A stretch of DNA of 64,000 nt. Origin: an uncultured Clostridia bacterium (GTDB taxonomy: Bacteria; Bacillota; Clostridia; Christensenellales; UBA1242). Positions 51,421 through 60,426 of this stretch are shown one piece after another. The notes beneath the pieces were generated by a model, which was given only the letters and a program-made list of their open reading frames with translations, was not told where the DNA came from and made no database searches. The stretch's first letter is position 1, and each line of letters begins with the position of its first letter. Location of the stretch: contig CAKVHE010000001.1 in assembly GCA_934747885.1 (NCBI GenBank), positions 496,001 to 560,000 on the forward strand. Reading direction: 5' to 3'. Both the position numbers and the translations under genes were made by a program.

Positions 51421-52662
51421 ATGAAAATAAACACCGAGCCCGTTCGTGGCACTAGCGACTATTTGCCAAGTGAGATGCGGGTGCGCGAGCATGTAAGATC
51501 GGTAATTTTAAATAGTTACAAACGCTATGGCTTTATGCAAGTTGGTACCCCAATTTTGGAAGATGCAAATTTGCTACTTGGTAGCGACGGCGGTGACAAT
51601 GTAAAGCTTATTTTTAAGGTTTTAAAGCGCGGCGAAAAATTGGATCTAACAAAACCAAATTTAACCGAACGAGATATAATAGACATAGGCTTGCGCTACG
51701 ATCTAACGGTGCCACTAGTTCGTATGTTTTCAAACAATCAAGGTAAATTGCCGGTACCGTTTAAATCAATTCAGGTAGATTATTCGTTTAGGGCTGACCG
51801 TCCTCAAAAGGGCAGAAGCAGACAGTTTATTCAATGTGATATAGACATCTTGGGTGATCCAACCATCAATGCCGAAATAGATATTTTAAACACCACGGCA
51901 AAAACTTTTGTTAATTTAGATTTTAACGAGTTTGTTATAAAAATAAACGATCGACGAATTTTGTCTAGTTTGGTGGCTTATGCTGGTTTTGCAAAAGATA
52001 GCGAACCTGATGTGTGTATTTGTTTAGATAAAATGGACAAACTTAGCAAAGATGAACTTTGCAGCGAAATGCTATCACGCGGATACAAAAAAGAAAATAT
52101 TGACAAACTTTTGTCCGCTATTGAAAAAATCAAGACTGGCGGACTTGTCGAAACTTTAAATTATGGTGCCGATCCGGTGGTTGTTGCCGAGGCTCAAACA
52201 GTGCTCGACAGCGTAAATACTTTGGCGGGCAAAAATGCAAAGTACAAAGCAGTATATGATGTTAGCATTGTGCGCGGTCAGGGATATTACACCGGTTTGG
52301 TATACGAAGTATATATTGATGGCTTTAGAGGCGCTTGCGGTGGCGGTGGCAGATACAACAATATGGTAGAAAAAATGACCGGCAAGTCGGTTCCGGCTGT
52401 TGGTTTTGGCTTGGGCTTTGAACCTACGTGTATGTTATATGCCGAAAGACACAGCGGACAAACGTCCAAAACAATTGCGGTGCTTTATGGCGCGCAAGAT
52501 AATATTACCGATGTGCTAAAATTTATTGAAGGCTTTGAAGCGGGCATCGTTGGTTCGGCAATTATGCAAAAAAAGAATATCGGTTTTCAACTTGAATCAT
52601 TAAAAGCAAATGGCTTTACGCATTTTTGCAAATTTGGTGAAAATATAATAAAAGAAATTTAA
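51421..52662 (+). CDS. hisS: Histidyl-tRNA synthetase-like protein, motif 3 Arg replaced
   Basis: A 413-residue class II synthetase-type protein. Motif 1 region PVRGTSDYLPSEM, motif 2 SFRADRPQKGRSRQFIQCD, and the histidine motif VRGQGYYTGLVYEV are present. In motif 3 the expected GFSIGFER reads GFGLGFEP: the ATP-binding Arg of class II enzymes is Pro here (codon CCT). The C-terminal anticodon domain is short, about 70 residues. It may be the organism's HisRS with a compensated change, or a HisZ-like paralogue. AGGAG precedes the ATG. Confidence 0.85.
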   Translation: MKINTEPVRGTSDYLPSEMRVREHVRSVILNSYKRYGFMQVGTPILEDANLLLGSDGGDNVKLIFKVLKRGEKLDLTKPNLTERDIIDIGLRYDLTVPLVRMFSNNQGKLPVPFKSIQVDYSFRADRPQKGRSRQFIQCDIDILGDPTINAEIDILNTTAKTFVNLDFNEFVIKINDRRILSSLVAYAGFAKDSEPDVCICLDKMDKLSKDELCSEMLSRGYKKENIDKLLSAIEKIKTGGLVETLNYGADPVVVAEAQTVLDSVNTLAGKNAKYKAVYDVSIVRGQGYYTGLVYEVYIDGFRGACGGGGRYNNMVEKMTGKSVPAVGFGLGFEPTCMLYAERHSGQTSKTIAVLYGAQDNITDVLKFIEGFEAGIVGSAIMQKKNIGFQLESLKANGFTHFCKFGENIIKEI

Positions 52663-52671
52663 GGGTAAAGT

Positions 52672-53193
52672 ATGGAAGAATTTGTAAAAGATGTTCTTGA
52701 ACCAAACGAAAAGGTGCTTTGCGTTTTAAGACCAAACAAAACAAAATTTATGTTTTCGAGTTTCCTGTGGACATTTTTAGGTTTTGCAATGGCAGTAATT
52801 TTGGGCGTAGTTCTTTTGTTTGTGGCAGATGAGATAGTGTCGGGCATAATTGCTCTTGGAGTAACTTTGCTAGTGTGCACCTTGGCCATGTTGTATTGCG
52901 CAGCGTTTTACAAAACTTGCTATTATGCCGTAACGGATAAAAAAATAATTATACGTAGCGGCGTGTTTGGCGTAGATTACAAAACGCTAAATCTTGACCA
53001 AATTGGCTCAATACATATTGATGTTACTGCAGTGGACAAATTGGTAGGCAAAAACACGGGCACGGTAACCATTATGCCAAGTAGTGGAATGGTTGTAAAT
53101 TCCGAAAGTCTGGCTGGTTATGGTTTTAAATTTGCACACATCGAAAACCCATACGAGTTTTATCGTAAAGCAAAAGAGCTAACAAGCAAATAA
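52672..53193 (+). CDS. Bacterial PH-domain membrane protein
   Basis: A 173-residue protein with two membrane segments (about 28-50 and 57-82) followed by a bacterial PH domain (DUF304/bPH_2): YYAVTDKKIIIRSGVFGVDYKTLNLDQIGSI. The role is unknown. It follows the HisRS-like gene by 9 bp, so is co-transcribed, and ends at a hairpin terminator. Confidence 0.88.
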   Translation: MEEFVKDVLEPNEKVLCVLRPNKTKFMFSSFLWTFLGFAMAVILGVVLLFVADEIVSGIIALGVTLLVCTLAMLYCAAFYKTCYYAVTDKKIIIRSGVFGVDYKTLNLDQIGSIHIDVTAVDKLVGKNTGTVTIMPSSGMVVNSESLAGYGFKFAHIENPYEFYRKAKELTSK

Positions 53194-53208
53194 TACATTT
53201 TAACAAAA

Positions 53209-53257
53209 AACTCCTTGCAAGGCAGAAGTTGTTCCGCTTGTAAGGAGTTAATTTTTT
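53209..53257 (+). terminator. Intrinsic terminator
   Basis: AACTCCTTGCAAG pairs with CTTGTAAGGAGTT around a 15-base loop, then T6. Confidence 0.8.
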
Positions 53258-53284
53258 GGGTTTTTAACAAAAGTTAAACAATTG

Positions 53285-53980
53285 TTAAATCAGCAAAGAG
53301 ATTATCCCTAGCACCAGCAAATGCGCTGGATAAAAAATATAAAATAAGTACTTAAGGTTAAGTTTGCCTTTTTGTCCATTGTATAGCATCAAAAACGGCA
53401 ATGCTAGTAGGCTAAAAATTTGAACCGCAGCACCAAGCGAAAAGGCACCGGCAAAAACAACTTGCCTTGTGGTGAGTAGTAACATAAGCACAGCAAAAAA
53501 GAAATACTTTAAAAATTTTTGTTCGCGGTAATAGTAAAATGCTGCAACTACCAGCACGCCACAAACGCCGTATTCTATTAGCCTAAACGGCTCTAGTAAA
53601 AGCAAAACAATAATGATGATGCCGGCAGCCACAAACTTTAAGATTTTAAGAGCCATTTGCTTTTCGCTTATGGCAAGATTAAGTAATTCAATAAAACCAA
53701 GCGAAATCAAAAAGGTAAACAAAATGTCTAACGCAAAAGTCTTAAACGCCAAAAGGTGGGGCACAAATGACAAAAGCGCAAACACAAAAAGCAAAACTGC
53801 GTACCGCGCCTTGTTATGAGTATAATGCCAGCCCTCTGCAACAAAAAAGGCAAAAATAGGGAAGGAAATTCTGCCTACAATTCTAAGAAAAATTATTTTA
53901 GGGAAAAATATTACGCCAATATGGTCAGCAAGCATACTTAAAACGGCAATAATTTTTAAGTGATTGCGATTTAGTTTCAT
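53285..53980 (-). CDS. TraX-family membrane protein
   Basis: A 231-residue polytopic membrane protein with about eight segments. The start HLKIIAVLSMLADHIGVIFFP and RISFPIFAFFVAEGWHYT are typical of the TraX family (named after an F-pilin acetylase, but common in Bacillota chromosomes as predicted membrane acyltransferases). A TATAAT box lies 6 nt before the ATG with no ribosome binding site, so the message looks leaderless. Confidence 0.9.
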   Translation of the reverse strand: MKLNRNHLKIIAVLSMLADHIGVIFFPKIIFLRIVGRISFPIFAFFVAEGWHYTHNKARYAVLLFVFALLSFVPHLLAFKTFALDILFTFLISLGFIELLNLAISEKQMALKILKFVAAGIIIIVLLLLEPFRLIEYGVCGVLVVAAFYYYREQKFLKYFFFAVLMLLLTTRQVVFAGAFSLGAAVQIFSLLALPFLMLYNGQKGKLNLKYLFYIFYPAHLLVLGIISLLI

Positions 53981-53986
53981 GGTTTT

Positions 53987-54015
53987 ATTATACTAGCCGT
54001 CAGTTACTTTTGCAA
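53987..54015 (-). promoter_or_regulatory. Promoter of traX-like gene, leaderless arrangement
   Basis: On the minus strand TTGCAA, 17 bp, TATAAT, then AAAACC and the ATG. Confidence 0.7.
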
Positions 54016-54167
54016 ATTGTTTTGCAAGGGGTGCCGGCAAACAAAATTTTGGCGCAGAAAAAAACGCATAGAACAAACTAAAAAAACAATTTTGCCAAAA
54101 CACTTGCAAAATTGCTGACTTTAATTTATAATATGTTCGTTTGGGTAACAAAATTGCCCACCAATAT

Positions 54168-54255
54168 GGAGGTTTGGCTGAGCGGTCGAAAGCGGCGGTC
54201 TTGAAAACCGTTGATGTGAGAGCATCCTGGGGTTCGAATCCCTAAGCCTCCGCCA
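54168..54255 (+). tRNA. tRNA-Ser (anticodon TGA)
   Basis: An 88-nt class II tRNA: acceptor GGAGGTT...AGCCTCC, anticodon loop CTTGAAA (TGA), long variable arm, T-loop TTCGAAT, encoded CCA. Confidence 0.95.
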
Positions 54256-54296
54256 AGTGTGTTGTAAGAAAAGTCTTATTTCCTTACAACAATTAT

Positions 54297-54343
54297 AAAA
54301 TCGCTGAATAGCCCATAAAATCAAGGGTTTCAGCGATTTTTTT
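54297..54343 (+). terminator. Terminator after tRNA-Ser
   Basis: AAAATCGCTGAA pairs with TTCAGCGATTTT around a 20-base loop, then T-rich. A second hairpin (GTTGTAAG/CTTACAAC, 54261-54290) lies between it and the tRNA. Confidence 0.75.
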
Positions 54344-54635
54344 ATTTCTAAAATTTATATATTATTTGCCATTTTCAGCAAATTGAGTCTTATTTGGAGT
54401 GCCACAGGTAGTCCACTTTTTTTGATTATTTAGAAAATTAAGAAAAAATCAAACCTAGTCGCAAAATCAAAATAAATAATCAAACAATCAAAAGAAAAAT
54501 CAAAGAAATCAAAAATAATCAAAATTGCATAAAAAAGATATATTTATATTAGAAAAAATATTCTTGAAAATATTATTCAATTTATAACAATATGTGATAT
54601 AATGAAATTATAAAAGCCTATTTAGGAGGAAGAGT
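54344..54635. other. AT-rich non-coding segment with repeated ATCAAA words
   Basis: About 290 bp with no gene. It is dominated by recurring AATCAAA and ATAATCAAA words and includes the direct repeat at 54457-54484. I see no promoter clear enough to call. Confidence 0.6.
54457..54484 (+). repeat. Direct repeat, upstream copy
   Basis: AGTCGCAAAATCAAA followed by ATAATCAAA. The same 15-mer with the same following word occurs at 55401-55428, on the other side of the peptidase E gene. Confidence 0.7.
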
Positions 54636-55319
54636 ACGCATCTTATATTAAATGGTGGTGGTTGTGGAAATCAGGTAAAAGAAAGTTATCAACTTTTTGC
54701 TGATTTGATAAAAGACGGCAAGATTGTTTATATTCCACTTGCGTGGAATCGTGGCTCATACGAAGGATGTTTGGAATTTTTAACAAACGAACTCAAACCA
54801 TATGGGATAACAAAAATTGATTTAATTACCGATGCAAACCAAATTACTAAGAAAAAACTAGATGAAGCGAAAGGCATTTTTATTGGTGGGGGTAACACAT
54901 ATAAACTTTTAAAAATGTTAAAAGACACACCAGCTTTTAAAAACATTCAGCAATATATGGAAAAAGAAGATTCTGTTATTATGGGAGGAAGTGCGGGATC
55001 TTTGATTTTTGGCAAGTCGATAGATACTTGCAAAGATGATGGATTGGGAATAAAAAGCATTTGTGATATTAATGAAGTTAATTTAACAGACACCAATGGT
55101 TTTAATGTTTTAAATGATTACAGTTTGCTTGTTCATTATAAAAAATTAGAGAGTCAAATCCCACAAACTCAATCGAGAATAAATAGGCTTCTTGGTGAAG
55201 GCTATAAATTAATTTGCCTACCAGAAGAAACAAGTTTATATGTCCACAATGACAAATTTCAATTTGTTGGTGGCAAGACAGCAAAAATTTTTGATAATGC
55301 AATGAGCAAAGAATTTTAA
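54636..55319 (+). CDS. Peptidase E-like (S51) protein with apparent ACG start
   Basis: An S51-type serine peptidase/cyanophycinase-fold protein. The nucleophile elbow is GGSAG (MGGSAGSLIFG), and GGGNTYKLLKML is another family block. Sequence similarity to family N-termini (ILNGGGCGNQVKESYQLFA) extends upstream of the first possible standard start, a TTG at 54705. At the place expected for ATG, 6 nt after AGGAGG, the codon is ACG (54636), giving 227 residues; from TTG it would be 204 and lack the first beta-strand. Either ACG is used, or the gene is weakened by mutation. AT-rich, in an accessory patch. Confidence 0.72.
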   Translation, partial: THLILNGGGCGNQVKESYQLFADLIKDGKIVYIPLAWNRGSYEGCLEFLTNELKPYGITKIDLITDANQITKKKLDEAKGIFIGGGNTYKLLKMLKDTPAFKNIQQYMEKEDSVIMGGSAGSLIFGKSIDTCKDDGLGIKSICDINEVNLTDTNGFNVLNDYSLLVHYKKLESQIPQTQSRINRLLGEGYKLICLPEETSLYVHNDKFQFVGGKTAKIFDNAMSKEF

Positions 55320-55400
55320 TATTTATAGCGAATATTATATTTTTCAAAATCAAACAGCAAGAAATTGAAATAAAACAAAAAGTGTGAAATAATCAATTTC

Positions 55401-55428
55401 AGTCGCAAAATCAAAGAAAAATAATCAA
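55401..55428 (+). repeat. Direct repeat, downstream copy
   Basis: AGTCGCAAAATCAAA followed by ATAATCAAA; matches 54457-54484, 944 bp away. Confidence 0.7.
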
Positions 55429-55462
55429 AAAAAGACTTTTGGTTGTACATACACATTCGTAA

Positions 55463-55500
55463 CGTAAATCTTATGAACTAGGATTTGCGTTTTTTTATTA
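55463..55500 (+). terminator. Intrinsic terminator
   Basis: AACGTAAATC pairs with GATTTGCGTT (one G-U), then T-rich. Confidence 0.7.
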
Positions 55501-55542
55501 AAAAACCATTAAAAATTAGTTGCAACAAAATAAGGAGAATAT

Positions 55543-56202
55543 ATGGATAAAATCGGTTTTCCCAATAAGAAAGGATCTGCAATTGAATATTGTAATTTAT
55601 CGTTAGAAGGTTATAAAGAATTATTAAAAGTTTTATTTCAACAAACAGATTTTGCTCTTAATTGTCATTACATTGGTGATAGAATATACACGAAATTATC
55701 ACAGAAGTATAAGCATCTAGAGAATAAATGGTACATTTATGCTCTAAATTCGTTGGATGACGAAATGATTTATATAATTATCAAATTATATAATGGTCAA
55801 AAAGAAGAACTTTCCTTATTTAACATTCTAAGTTATTTTGCCATTGAGGAGAACGTAAATGCTTTTTTTACAACACCAGAGAAAAGGCAAATATTTAAAA
55901 ATTTAGTAGACGATTATAACAATAAATGTTCTGATTTAAGAAAAAAATTGATAACAAGAAGAAATAATTGGCAGGTTCATATAAGCAGAGCAATACTTGA
56001 TGGAGATAAGTTTAAAAATTTAATCAATTTAAATACAAATGAATGTTTTAGATTGCTATGTTATGCTTTTCATACAATTCGTAAGTTATATAAAACTTTG
56101 TTTGATGAAGAAATTCCAATTGATAAAATAAATCATTTTTCAACGTATAAAGAAATTGATAAGTTTTTTTCTGCTTTAGATGATAATGGTAATTTAAAGT
56201 AA
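55543..56202 (+). CDS. All-helical protein, HEPN/AbiU2-like candidate
   Basis: A 219-residue, mostly helical protein with no membrane segment. The segment LITRRNNWQVHISRAIL gives an Arg-x5/6-His pattern, the form of a HEPN RNase active site, and the surrounding helices resemble AbiU2-type proteins, but I cannot place it firmly. Very AT-rich codons, isolated between terminators, next to other accessory genes: a defence or toxin role is possible. AAGGAG precedes the ATG. Confidence 0.5.
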   Translation: MDKIGFPNKKGSAIEYCNLSLEGYKELLKVLFQQTDFALNCHYIGDRIYTKLSQKYKHLENKWYIYALNSLDDEMIYIIIKLYNGQKEELSLFNILSYFAIEENVNAFFTTPEKRQIFKNLVDDYNNKCSDLRKKLITRRNNWQVHISRAILDGDKFKNLINLNTNECFRLLCYAFHTIRKLYKTLFDEEIPIDKINHFSTYKEIDKFFSALDDNGNLK

Positions 56203-56248
56203 TTTGTCACTACTAAATTTAGTACAAATGAAATTTTAGGAGAGAACA

Positions 56249-56884
56249 ATGAACTTGCTGCGAAAATGTGGAAAATTGTATATAAAGTTTGATGAGAGCA
56301 ATCAGCCCGAGTACGGCTTTGAGGTGGTGGGGCAGCAGATAAAAAAGTTTGTTCCATTGACAGACAAAAATTTTGAAACCATAATTTTGCCAAAATTGGT
56401 CGAAGATTATGCATTTGACATACCTAGCAAAGAAGAAGTTGGCCTATATAAATCGTTGCTTTATTACCGAAACCGCGAAATGCGCGATTATGTTGTTGGT
56501 AGTGAAAAAGTTTGCGCAGACTGCTTTAAGGGTTTAAAAAAAGCAAAAATTGTGATTCCGTTTGAAAACTCAGTAATGTTTGATTGGGGCTCTTTTGATC
56601 AAGATGCCCAAATTGAGTTAATTGTGCCGGACAGCTTGGCGTTAAAGCAAGTTTATAGATGTTTTGATACCGGCTTTGATTACGAGCACGAAAACTGGAC
56701 AATTGTTGCGGACAAAAGCCTTGCTGAGCAATTTAGTATGGGCGGTTTTGGCAAAGACGATTTTGCAATTTGGGACTATAATGAAGCAGATTTAGATTAC
56801 AAGGTGGCAAATTTTACGATAAAAACTTTTGCGTTGCAAGAAAGCCGTGAAAATAACGAAAGCAGTGACGAAAACGAAGACTAA
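56249..56884 (+). CDS. Uncharacterised acidic protein
   Basis: A 211-residue soluble protein, acidic, ending in a Glu/Asn/Asp-rich tail. It begins LLRKCGKLYIKFDESNQPEYG; no motif is recognised. CxxC in KVCADCFKG (about 88-96) is single. Codon use is like the core genes, unlike the preceding gene. AGGAGAG precedes the ATG and a terminator follows. Confidence 0.65.
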   Translation: MNLLRKCGKLYIKFDESNQPEYGFEVVGQQIKKFVPLTDKNFETIILPKLVEDYAFDIPSKEEVGLYKSLLYYRNREMRDYVVGSEKVCADCFKGLKKAKIVIPFENSVMFDWGSFDQDAQIELIVPDSLALKQVYRCFDTGFDYEHENWTIVADKSLAEQFSMGGFGKDDFAIWDYNEADLDYKVANFTIKTFALQESRENNESSDENED

Positions 56885-56889
56885 ATAAT

Positions 56890-56922
56890 AGCACCCAAAC
56901 ACGTATGTTTGAGTGCTTTTTT
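56890..56922 (+). terminator. Intrinsic terminator
   Basis: AGCAC, an interior CC/GA mismatch, AAACA, loop CGTA, TGTTT, GTGCT, then T6. Confidence 0.85.
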
Positions 56923-56998
56923 GTATTTTTAATTGTAAATATTTAAAAAATGTTTGGCGTAAAGTATTTTTATGATATACTGATTTGGGTATAAAAAT

Positions 56999-59900
56999 AT
57001 GAAAATAATAAAATGGTTTTGCAAAATGTTTATTTTTTTGGTCGTGCTTGCTTTGGGGGCGTGTACTCTTTTTGCGGTGCAAAGTAAAACTGCAGTAAAG
57101 CAAAAAGTGGTGGCAGCAGAACACAAAATTTTGTACAGTGCAAACAATGCGCCGATCTTTTATGGTGCAACAAAAATAACTATTGATAAAAATGTAACTG
57201 GAAATTTTAGCATTAAAGATCCTAGGTTTAGAATTTACGCAAAAGATTTTGAGGACGGCGACCTTTCGCCAAATATTGAGTGCACTTTTAACAATGTAAA
57301 TTCTACGGTGGCGGGCAATTATGAAATTAGGTACCGCGTTGCTGACTCGCACAACAATGAGGCTTGTTTGGTGGTTCCGGTCGTTGTGTTAGATAAGGCG
57401 AAGGGCGAATGCACAATTGAAAGAACACTATATACGTTGCCATCTGATTGGAATTTTACTCTTATTAACGTTGGACGAAACCGTAATGGCGACCGACAAA
57501 ATTTGGGCATTTATCTGCCGGCCGATACCACAATAAAAATTGGGGTGGTGGACGCAGATAGCAATATTGCAGTAAGTTTTGTTGGAAATTATGAAGCAAA
57601 GGAAAGTGGTGTCACCATAAACAAAACGCAAACTGAATACATTACCGTTTCAAATACGGTCAAGTCGATAAGTTATAGTTGCGTTCCGTTCGCTAGTTCG
57701 GTGGTGCAGGCCGAGGGCGAAGACCTAAACAAAACCTACAAAATTGAAATAAATTTTGATGCAAGCGTAAAGCCGCTAGACTATTTTTTGTATAAAGACA
57801 ACGAAGACGAATTTATGGCAAACTGGAAAGCCTCGCAAAACGATTTTGGCGTGGTAGATTGCAGGGCAATGCAAATAATTGTACCGTTTGTGGATATTGA
57901 TAAAATTTCCACAAAAACATATAGTCAAGCAATTGGCACGCTTAACGAAAGTTTGGAATATTTTATGAAAGTGATTGATCGAATGGACGAAATTTTAGGT
58001 GTGTCGATAAATCCTGAGGAGCCGCTTGATCAAAATGTAAGAATGAAATATTTTGCAAAAGCCAACGGTAACCGAACTTCGGTGGGCGCTTATTACACTG
58101 CCAGTCATATTGCGGTGGGAAGTTCTTCGGTTTGGCCAATATTTACTTATGGCTGGGGAACGTTGCACGAATGCGGTCACGGCTATCAAGGATACTTGGG
58201 GCAAGGCTCGGGCAAGGGTTACAATATGTGCCTAAATGAAACGGGCAACAATGTTTTTGCTCACTATGTGCAAAGTGACAAAACTATATACAAAAATGCA
58301 GGAAGTACCGTGGGCAAATTGCAAGATGTAGAAAAAGGCCGAAATCAAAAGCGCCTTAATGGTGAAGAAATCTTTAATAATGCCAATGGAACATACACCA
58401 ATACTGATGAAAAATTGTACATGCTAATAAATCTTTTTGATAGTTTTGAAGGCTACAAAACGTATGCAAAATTGTATAAGTATTATAGAAAAATGGTGTA
58501 TGAGAAAGGGGCAAAAGCTTACACAATTCCAGAAATTTACACCAAGTTTTTTGCCGAAACTTACAACGCAAACATAATGCCGTATTTATATGCATGGAAG
58601 GTGCCGGTTGGCTCAAACGTAATTTACGAAACCATGCAAAAAGATTTAAAGTCTTTTTCAGTTTTGGCCGATACCGTTGGGCAAGACAATTTGCAGCCGG
58701 TTAAAGATGGTGAGAATTTGAGTTTGTCTTACGGTTTGATTGATGACAATGCGCTGGCTAAGTATAACCTAAAAGGCAACTTAAAACTAACAATAAACTT
58801 GCCGGAAATTGCATCACTGAGTGGCAAAATAGTGGCGCTTTATTGCAAAGGCAAACTAGTTGCAAAAGCAACAATTACCTCTAGCGAAATTGAATTTGAT
58901 GATATTGATGTAGGCTTTTATGAGATAAGGTTGCCGGTTGTTGGTGATTATGATAACGATGCAATGGCGGTAAGCATAAATTGCGGTGAAAATATGGTCA
59001 CCTACTCTTACCAAAAGAACTCAATAGATTATTCCGCTTATGCACAAAAATTGCTTCAACTTGGGTATTATCGCTATGGTGGGTCAATTGGTTTTAGTAT
59101 AGAATTGTCCAATTTTAACAAACTTGCAAAAATAGAATACGGTGGCGGAATGCTACTTAACCAAAGCGGTGAATGGTTGACGGCAAAGGCGGACGAAACC
59201 TATATTTCGGTTAAAATTTTAGATGGCTCAAACAACGTGGTTTTTGAAAAATCTGTAAAAGGCAATAAGGAATATTTTAATAGTCAGGGCGACCCCGCCA
59301 CACCTTTTGTCGCGGTAGATTATGGATACAAGGTGGTTATTTACACCGAAATGCCAAATTATGTTAGAGTAAAATCGGTCGCGGCAGATAAAGAGTTGTC
59401 GGAGTATAACACAACTAGCAAAAATATTTCCTATGAAATTACAAGGTACGGCTTTAAACTGCTAAACGTGGAAAATTTTGACACGGCGGCAGTGGTGTAC
59501 AACAATCTTAGGCAAAATGCGATAGATTTTATTGAAAGTTACAAGAGCGTGGCATCTAGCGAAGAACTAAACAACAAACGCATAAATGCCAAACTAAAAA
59601 ATGAAATAGTTAACGCTTACAACTTTTTAAACGAAACCGATAGGGCGCCATATACTGAATTTGTTGGCAAAATAAAGGCGGGTGGTGCACCAATTGTTAA
59701 ACAAAAAGTAGAAAAGGTGGTTATAAAACAAAAAGAAGCAATTGACCTATATTCTTTGCTTGAAATATTTGATAACGAAGACCTAATTATTTATGCAAAT
59801 GCGCAAAATGTGGCAATAGAAACCGATTTGGACGTAAACAAAGTGGGAGAATATATGGTTAAGTACACCATAAAAGACGCTGACCAAAATGTTACGGTGC

Positions 59901-60052
59901 ACAAACTTAAAATAACCGTAACAAGCGCAGATGCCGCAACAGTAGACACTTCGGGTATTATGTTTTTGTGGGCGGTGTTAGTGTTTATTTTGCTGCTAGT
60001 ATTGTCGGCGTTTGTGCTACTAATAATAAAGCGTTACAAAAAATTTAACTAA
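56999..60052 (+). CDS. Cell-surface M60/enhancin-type metallopeptidase
   Basis: A 1017-residue surface enzyme. Signal segment at 7-28; an Ig-like DUF5011-type domain at about 45-125 (KDFEDGDLSPNIEC...GNYEIRYRVADSHNN); an M60 region with the gluzincin site HECGH at 390-394 and a Glu at 414 (CLNETGNN), fitting HExxHx(8,28)E; further beta domains; a second Ig-like domain near 910-980; and a C-terminal membrane helix (FLWAVLVFILLLVLSAFVLL) with a Lys/Arg tail. M60 enzymes cut O-glycosylated mucin-type proteins. Membrane anchoring rather than sortase or lipid attachment is notable. Monocistronic. Confidence 0.9.
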   Translation: MKIIKWFCKMFIFLVVLALGACTLFAVQSKTAVKQKVVAAEHKILYSANNAPIFYGATKITIDKNVTGNFSIKDPRFRIYAKDFEDGDLSPNIECTFNNVNSTVAGNYEIRYRVADSHNNEACLVVPVVVLDKAKGECTIERTLYTLPSDWNFTLINVGRNRNGDRQNLGIYLPADTTIKIGVVDADSNIAVSFVGNYEAKESGVTINKTQTEYITVSNTVKSISYSCVPFASSVVQAEGEDLNKTYKIEINFDASVKPLDYFLYKDNEDEFMANWKASQNDFGVVDCRAMQIIVPFVDIDKISTKTYSQAIGTLNESLEYFMKVIDRMDEILGVSINPEEPLDQNVRMKYFAKANGNRTSVGAYYTASHIAVGSSSVWPIFTYGWGTLHECGHGYQGYLGQGSGKGYNMCLNETGNNVFAHYVQSDKTIYKNAGSTVGKLQDVEKGRNQKRLNGEEIFNNANGTYTNTDEKLYMLINLFDSFEGYKTYAKLYKYYRKMVYEKGAKAYTIPEIYTKFFAETYNANIMPYLYAWKVPVGSNVIYETMQKDLKSFSVLADTVGQDNLQPVKDGENLSLSYGLIDDNALAKYNLKGNLKLTINLPEIASLSGKIVALYCKGKLVAKATITSSEIEFDDIDVGFYEIRLPVVGDYDNDAMAVSINCGENMVTYSYQKNSIDYSAYAQKLLQLGYYRYGGSIGFSIELSNFNKLAKIEYGGGMLLNQSGEWLTAKADETYISVKILDGSNNVVFEKSVKGNKEYFNSQGDPATPFVAVDYGYKVVIYTEMPNYVRVKSVAADKELSEYNTTSKNISYEITRYGFKLLNVENFDTAAVVYNNLRQNAIDFIESYKSVASSEELNNKRINAKLKNEIVNAYNFLNETDRAPYTEFVGKIKAGGAPIVKQKVEKVVIKQKEAIDLYSLLEIFDNEDLIIYANAQNVAIETDLDVNKVGEYMVKYTIKDADQNVTVHKLKITVTSADAATVDTSGIMFLWAVLVFILLLVLSAFVLLIIKRYKKFN

Positions 60053-60069
60053 TTTTTAACTATTCATAG

Positions 60070-60106
60070 GCCCATACAAACAATTTGTGTTTGATATGGG
60101 CTTTTT
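60070..60106 (+). terminator. Terminator of the metallopeptidase gene
   Basis: GCCCATACAAAC pairs with GTTTGATATGGGC (one bulge), then T5. Confidence 0.85.
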
Positions 60107-60402
60107 AGTATGGTATAACCCATATTACCTTTATGGCGCAAAAACAAAAGAAAATTTTGCAAGCAACGATATTAAAAACGAAGTAAATTATTCCAACTCA
60201 ATATTTTTGCACAAATGTCTAAAATCAATAGAAACCCCAACTTATGTATGTTCTGGAAAATGGCGCCATGCTAAAAAACGCATACGCTAACTTGGGAGAA
60301 AGCAGAAGGCTTTTTGTTAAATATAAACCTCCAAACGGTGTACGCAAGCGGTGAATACACTACTGATTTGTTTTGGACGGCAATTACCGAAAAATTTACT
60401 TA
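60107..60402 (+). pseudogene. Possible degraded gene fragment
   Basis: No intact gene lies between 60053 and 60462. Coding-like stretches occur in shifted frames, such as NGAMLKNAYANLGESRR and AEGFLLNINLQTVYASGEYT ending DLFWTAITEKFT then a stop, without a start or ribosome binding site. This fits a remnant of a frame-shifted gene, but the family is not identifiable, and chance open frames are possible. Confidence 0.3.
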
Positions 60403-60426
60403 AAGCGGACTTTTGTTTGCAAAATG

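Noticed and set aside
54256..56890. Integrated element at tRNA-Ser(UGA)
   Set aside because: No integrase and no second copy of the tRNA 3' end were found; only AT-rich accessory genes.
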